Shown here: one piece after another, positions 59,523-64,000 of the stretch
Numbering within the stretch: the first letter of the stretch is position 1
Layout: every line of letters begins with the position of its first letter
Assembly: GCA_947623455.1 (NCBI GenBank)
Contig: OX392535.1
Coordinates: forward strand, 36,790,688 to 36,854,687
Length of the DNA: 64,000 nucleotides
Direction of reading: 5' to 3'
From: Mimachlamys varia
Taxonomy: Eukaryota > Mollusca > Bivalvia > Pectinida > Pectinidae
Made by a program: the position numbers and the translations under genes
Notes under the pieces: generated by a model
Told to the model about the DNA's origin: nothing
Database searches by the model: none
Seen by the model: only the letters and a program-made list of their open reading frames with translations

Positions 59523-59610
59523 ATGTGGATCGTCCGCCAGCGTCTCATCAACCTCGGAGTGTTTCTCATCGCTAGTCTAGGAATCGTACAACAAGTCTTG
59601 GCAGCAGACG
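59523..59610 (+). CDS. First coding exon, signal peptide (partial gene)
   Basis: The ATG opens 29 codons plus one base: two charged residues near the start, then a hydrophobic core (LGVFLIASLGIV) and a small-residue end, LAA-D, typical of a cleaved eukaryotic signal peptide with cleavage after about residue 28. The exon ends at GACG|GTGAGTATTC, a strong donor at 59611. It splits a codon after base 1 (phase 1), the phase usual between a signal-peptide exon and extracellular modules. The protein would enter the secretory pathway. Reading on past the donor gives a nondescript 62-residue ORF, so the spliced reading is preferred. The product is unknown, and no later exon was found in the window. 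Confidence 0.5.
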
Positions 59611-62600
59611 GTGAGTATTCTTTATGTTTCTTACAGCGTATCAGTAAAGATTTACTTGTTTGTTTAGTGACAAACAATAATTGGTTATTGGGAAAACATA
59701 TATATCCATAGCTTTACATGCCTACAAATAACATTTATGTCTTTTTAGCTATATAAGGATGAAGTCGATGTTTTCGTTTACAACCAAAGCGTATTCTGTT
59801 TTACAGAACATGCAATATGATACTTTCAGACTTTACACGAATGCTTCCGTAGACAATTGTGAATGGTGGTATAGATTACCAGTTGTCATTTATAGTTAAG
59901 CCGTGGAAAGTGTTCAGCTGTGTTCTAGTAAGATCCAATTGTCTGTGGAATGCCGTATTGTTATTAAAATGACACGGGTTTCGTATTTGGTAGCAAGCTT
60001 CTTTAAGATGTAATAGCATCTGCAGGGAAATAATGCCATTAGAGGAAGACTCATGTGAAAGTGGGAGAAACCTGCTGAAATCAGACAGATGCAATATGCT
60101 TGCTTTGGGAATTAGAGCTATAGCATAATAGCGTGTTCCTTCGTCGTTTACATCGCCACAGCTTAAATATCTGCCAGCTTAAAATGACTGTGTTATATAT
60201 TATGTCCCTGAAGATTTGCTTTTGTGGTTTGCTACATACAGCCTTTGCATTAAACTTCCATTTCTGTTTAACAAAATGTTTAGAGCTAAGTTAGAGTGGT
60301 TAAATTTTGTAAACGTAAAATATTAATAAGATATTAATATTTTTTCATTAAGGTTATATGAATGGGTAAATTTCGGATGACATGATTATAAAACGTTTAT
60401 TCTGGTAAGATATGACATAGTACATATAAACACAGTATAAAAATAATATAGTGTGTGTATATAAAAAGCAAGAGAGAAGGAGAGCGCGAGAGCCATTCGC
60501 TGCAGATCTGTGTTGACCTCATGCCGAGGTCAATATTTTACCTGGTAGCTTGGTATAGCACACACACGGATGACACGTATATCGTTAATGGGGTTGTGAA
60601 GTTGTCACGCATTATATGTGTAAAAGCGACGTTGTAGTATATAACGTCCATATTCCGACATATGGGTTAAGGCATGGACAGAATGCATATTTTTTTAAAA
60701 TATCGAAATGAAAATAGTTTTAATGATCAATACTGTATAGGAAACAACGGCGGTAGTATCAACTCTTTCGATGGATTTCGCAGTTGGTGTGTAAAAGTTA
60801 AGTTCACATACCTTCACAACACCAACAACAAAAACCTTCGTGGCCTCCATGCGTGTGATATTCATGCTATTTGTACTGGTTAAGCCAGATTATTTTTATC
60901 ATTAAAATATTTAATTGCATTATTAGGCATCAAAATATAATGGTAACTATGAATATGTAAGTCTGTTAAAAGGAAACCTTGTTTGAGTAGCTTTTTATCA
61001 TTAGGACACATTTATTTCGTTTCGAGTATTTTGCAAGCGTAGATTGAAACAACTCTGATAGTTAACCTTGACAAATAAGCTCACGTTATCAGGAATGCTA
61101 ATTTGTTTGTTTTTTTTAGCATTTCACTGGCGTATGTTTGATCACCTTTGATAGAAAACTTTGACTAAATGGTTGATTAATCAACATGGTTAATCTTTAT
61201 TAGTTTTGGAGGGCTTTTTCACATGCATACATGAAAACATCTCTGACAAAAAGACATGACTAACTAGGTTATGTATCAATAGGATTAATAGGTTCAATGT
61301 CAACTGTCATTTGCCTTCCAGCAGATAATGTCGTTACGTCATCAGATTAAGCATTCTGAAATGATAGATGTCCAGCAAGCTTAATCAGTTCTCCCGATCT
61401 TTTATATATTACTGTATTCTTTATAAAGAAAAAAGGAATATTAGACTGTATGTATATGTATGATGACTAAATGTATTTTAATTAATCAACATTGAATTTA
61501 TTTGAGAAATGAACGTGTTATTTGTATAGCGCCCTAAGCTGACTGCGGTTTAGCGGTTTTTTATTAATTGAACATAATATAGAACTATCAAAAATTATGT
61601 AATTCTGACGCCTGGAGCATTTTCTGGTATTGTTTTTTTATGCATTTATTGATTAAAATATACCGTATTACATTTATATAACGACATGAAAGATGTCTTA
61701 CTGAAGTTAAAAAAACACTTCTGGTATATTAATGTCTATTTTGTTTATCCAAAGATGTTTTCCAAAGTCTGGATAAAAAAACTTTGCAAATGACTTATGG
61801 TTGTACTGAAAGGAGCCAGTACTACTGTACCCATACGGGTTTTATCGAATCGCTTAATAGATATTAAATTGTGCCCTACAACAGTGAAATAATTAACATA
61901 CATCTGTATTGATTAATATTCCTTGAACGTATTTCAATATGAAATATTACCTGAACAACCTTCAGATAAATTGACTATAGTGTTATCATAATTCGTTCAC
62001 GTACCTACTACAACGTCATCTGTAAATGCTATATAGTAAGGCGGGAGTCCCCTACACCAGTACGCTGTGATCGACGTTTCTCGGTTTAGACTGTCAAATC
62101 CAAACCGCCGTCGGCCATTAAAACCGTCTGGCTTGGGCTGTCGTCCATAGCCAAGCAAGGAGTAATATATCAATCCCGGCTCTCATTAAGGTCTTTCCCT
62201 AGCGTCTTTGAGATTTAAGAAATGATTGATGAACGGAGAGCTAATAAGTAAACAATGTCAAAGATCAAACCAGTTGTATGATGGCGAATTATTTATCTGT
62301 TCATTTTGTATTGTTACACTACGTCGTGACGTCATACTCTCGCGGGAACTGATTATCATACATTTATTTTCGTGTGTGTTTTTATATCATTTGTGTAATT
62401 TATCAAAATGACAGTACATTTGTGTTTTTATTTGAAGTATTTCCATTTCCTCCTTTTGGTTGTATTTCATGTATTAGTCTGAAGGTTAAATGTTAAAATA
62501 TATTTCAAAACGTGTGATTCATACTTGAAATGACCCTTATAACTATATATTGCTTCTTCATAAAGATTTAACGAATACATATAGAGGCAATGCATCAGGG

Positions 62601-63106
62601 ACCAGCAGACATATTTCAATATCTACTGAATTTGAATACCCTATTGCGATCGAGTGTCCAATATGAAAACAAAATACGTGTTTTTTAAGGTAACAGTACA
62701 GGCCCAAGATTCATAAACGTTCCGTAATTTAATAAAATACAAGTACTACACACGTTGAAGGGAAAGTCTTAGGTTAAGGAACATTATACAACAGGTGCCT
62801 GAAAACTGTATGATATTTGGCCTTATGCACATTAGATGAACCGGCTTAGAAAATTTGGTCTTGATAGTGTATTCAAGAGCAGTTTTGAAATTTGCTCTGC
62901 ATCCTTCAATTGAAATGCACTGTGAAGACAAATGGTTTTATAAGACTATAACAACATTTGCTATTGTGAGGTCGTCAATTTCTATTGTGACGTCATCAAT
63001 TGCATTGGTGTCTGCACTTGATTTGCTGTTCAAAAACTGTCCGAAATAACTAATAAAGCACATTAAATGTAATAGAAGTAATGAACGTTTTAGAAAATTT
63101 TGTTAT
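59611..63106 (+). other. Putative intron 1, or intergenic
   Basis: If the exon at 59523 is real, this is intronic. No phase-1 acceptor exon with a recognisable domain was found. A GC-richer patch at 62040-62180 (CAAACCGCCGTCGGCC, CTTGGGCTGTCGTCC) is unassigned. No repeats beyond short words were seen. Confidence 0.35.
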
Positions 63107-63190
63107 AGTCCTATAACACACATTGCTATTGCTGACAATACCGGGCTTTATGTTAGTTTGTCAAAAATAGCAATGTGTCATAGGACTGTA
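63107..63190. repeat. Palindromic element, family D copy 2
   Basis: AGTCCTATAACACACATTGC and the inverted GCAATGTGTCATAGGACT form arms, the right one with a 2-nt deletion. The loop contains GGGCTTTATGTTAGTTTGTC, as at 8254-8274. The flank TTCATTGCTTAAATG also matches 8325-8339. Confidence 0.75.
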
Positions 63191-63968
63191 TCATCATTTG
63201 CAAAATCATTCATTGCTTAAATGAATTAGATGAGAAAAGGTTTTTCTCTTCTGCAAATTTATTTCTATTTAGGCATTGCAGCATGACATGTCGAGTTCAT
63301 TTGTCAATAAATAGAGACAGTAGCATTTATATGGTAGTACGTGCACAATTTACTATTTTCGTGTCCCAGGTTACATAATTACTCGGCATGACAGATGACG
63401 CTTATGTTCTGTAACACTTTCATATGTTCTTCTTTTTATTGCATTAAAATACATGTATAGTTATTTGGTTTAAACGTGTTTCCCTTGATGTAGTGATTCT
63501 TCCAAAATAATTTTCCTTTCTTTTTTAATTACATGTACCGTTAAATTAATAATACATATAGCATGTTATATAAATAAAACAAGGTGTGAAACAATAATAA
63601 AAAGGACAAAAATGTATCAAATTAAACAAATATGAAAATAAAGGGAAAAACACAACTTTTATCGTATTCTGGAAAATATGATTATTATAATGATAAATGT
63701 AGGTTCAAGGTGAAAATAACATAAAATAATACCAATATAGAAAACATGCATCATAAATCAAATTCTGTATCATGCATGCATAATGTAACAATAAGAATAA
63801 TTGTAGTACCAGTGTAAAGCTGATCTATCGTATATCCCCATCATAAGATTTATGGTTTTCAGTCATTTTAATGAGTGACTGAAATTCACCCCAACAAACC
63901 AGTTAATTATTCTAACATGCATGAAAATAATTGATCTTTTTATCATTTCTACGTATACCTTTTGGCCT
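63191..63968. other. Intergenic, nothing recognised
   Basis: AT-rich sequence with no supported feature. Confidence 0.4.
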
Positions 63969-64000
63969 GTAGCATCACTGAAGAGTCCTAGGAGGACGAA
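63969..64000 (+). repeat. Dispersed repeat fragment cut by the window end
   Basis: ACTGAAGAGTCCTAGGAGGACGAA-type sequence matches 578-601 except for a few bases. The element continues beyond the window. Confidence 0.55.

Noticed and set aside
60674..60883. Candidate second exon for the signal-peptide gene
   Set aside because: No phase-1 acceptor fits the frame and the peptide has no extracellular module.

Overview
This is eukaryotic, AT-rich, repeat-dominated nuclear DNA. It has splice signals, tRNA-derived SINEs, several families of small terminal-inverted-repeat elements, and about 9 kb of tandem arrays. There are no bacterial-style operons. Many short motifs built on TACATGTA, together with the repeat types, suggest a marine mollusc, most likely a bivalve. 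That placement is inference from pattern, not a database match.

Only one gene body is convincing: an intronless-looking coding exon at 18921-20996 (+) for a 691-residue ankyrin-repeat protein of unrecognised subfamily. A splice acceptor ends at 18896, a tiny in-frame upstream ORF sits at 18897-18911, and a perfect 40-bp inverted repeat lies just before the acceptor. A candidate 5' non-coding exon ends at 14412. Upstream, at 17740-18540, a degenerate tandem repeat carries five matches to the RFX X-box consensus. A second, weaker gene call is a first exon at 59523-59610 (+). It encodes a signal peptide and ends in a phase-1 GTGAGT donor; its later exons were not found and may lie beyond the window.

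Layout: 1-8.3 kb holds scattered foldback/MITE copies and SINEs. 8.34-10.97 kb is a minisatellite with 60- and 61-bp higher-order units. 12.15-13.8 kb has a GTCGTGTT-type repeat, a 27-bp array and a hairpin repeat. 14-21.6 kb is the ankyrin locus. 21.6-31.6 kb is intergenic with fragments of dispersed families. 31.62-34.05 kb is a 29-bp satellite-like array followed by a 136-bp triplet. 38.77-41.52 kb is a 36-bp array with a 752-bp higher-order period. 41.5-59 kb is intergenic with MITEs, SINEs and small tandem duplications. 59.3-64 kb is the putative secreted-protein gene start and its possible intron.

The clearest mobile-element result is four copies of a 382-395-bp element (starts 30615, 43279, 46021, 56907). 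All share termini of the GGCCCAATATACGTAAC type and all are flanked by TTAA, as expected of piggyBac-type non-autonomous elements. A second TTAA-bounded family (37186-37652, with relatives at 4541 and 15228) looks similar in kind. I saw no intact transposase, reverse transcriptase, rRNA, functional tRNA gene or CRISPR array, and no clear undescribed multi-gene system.
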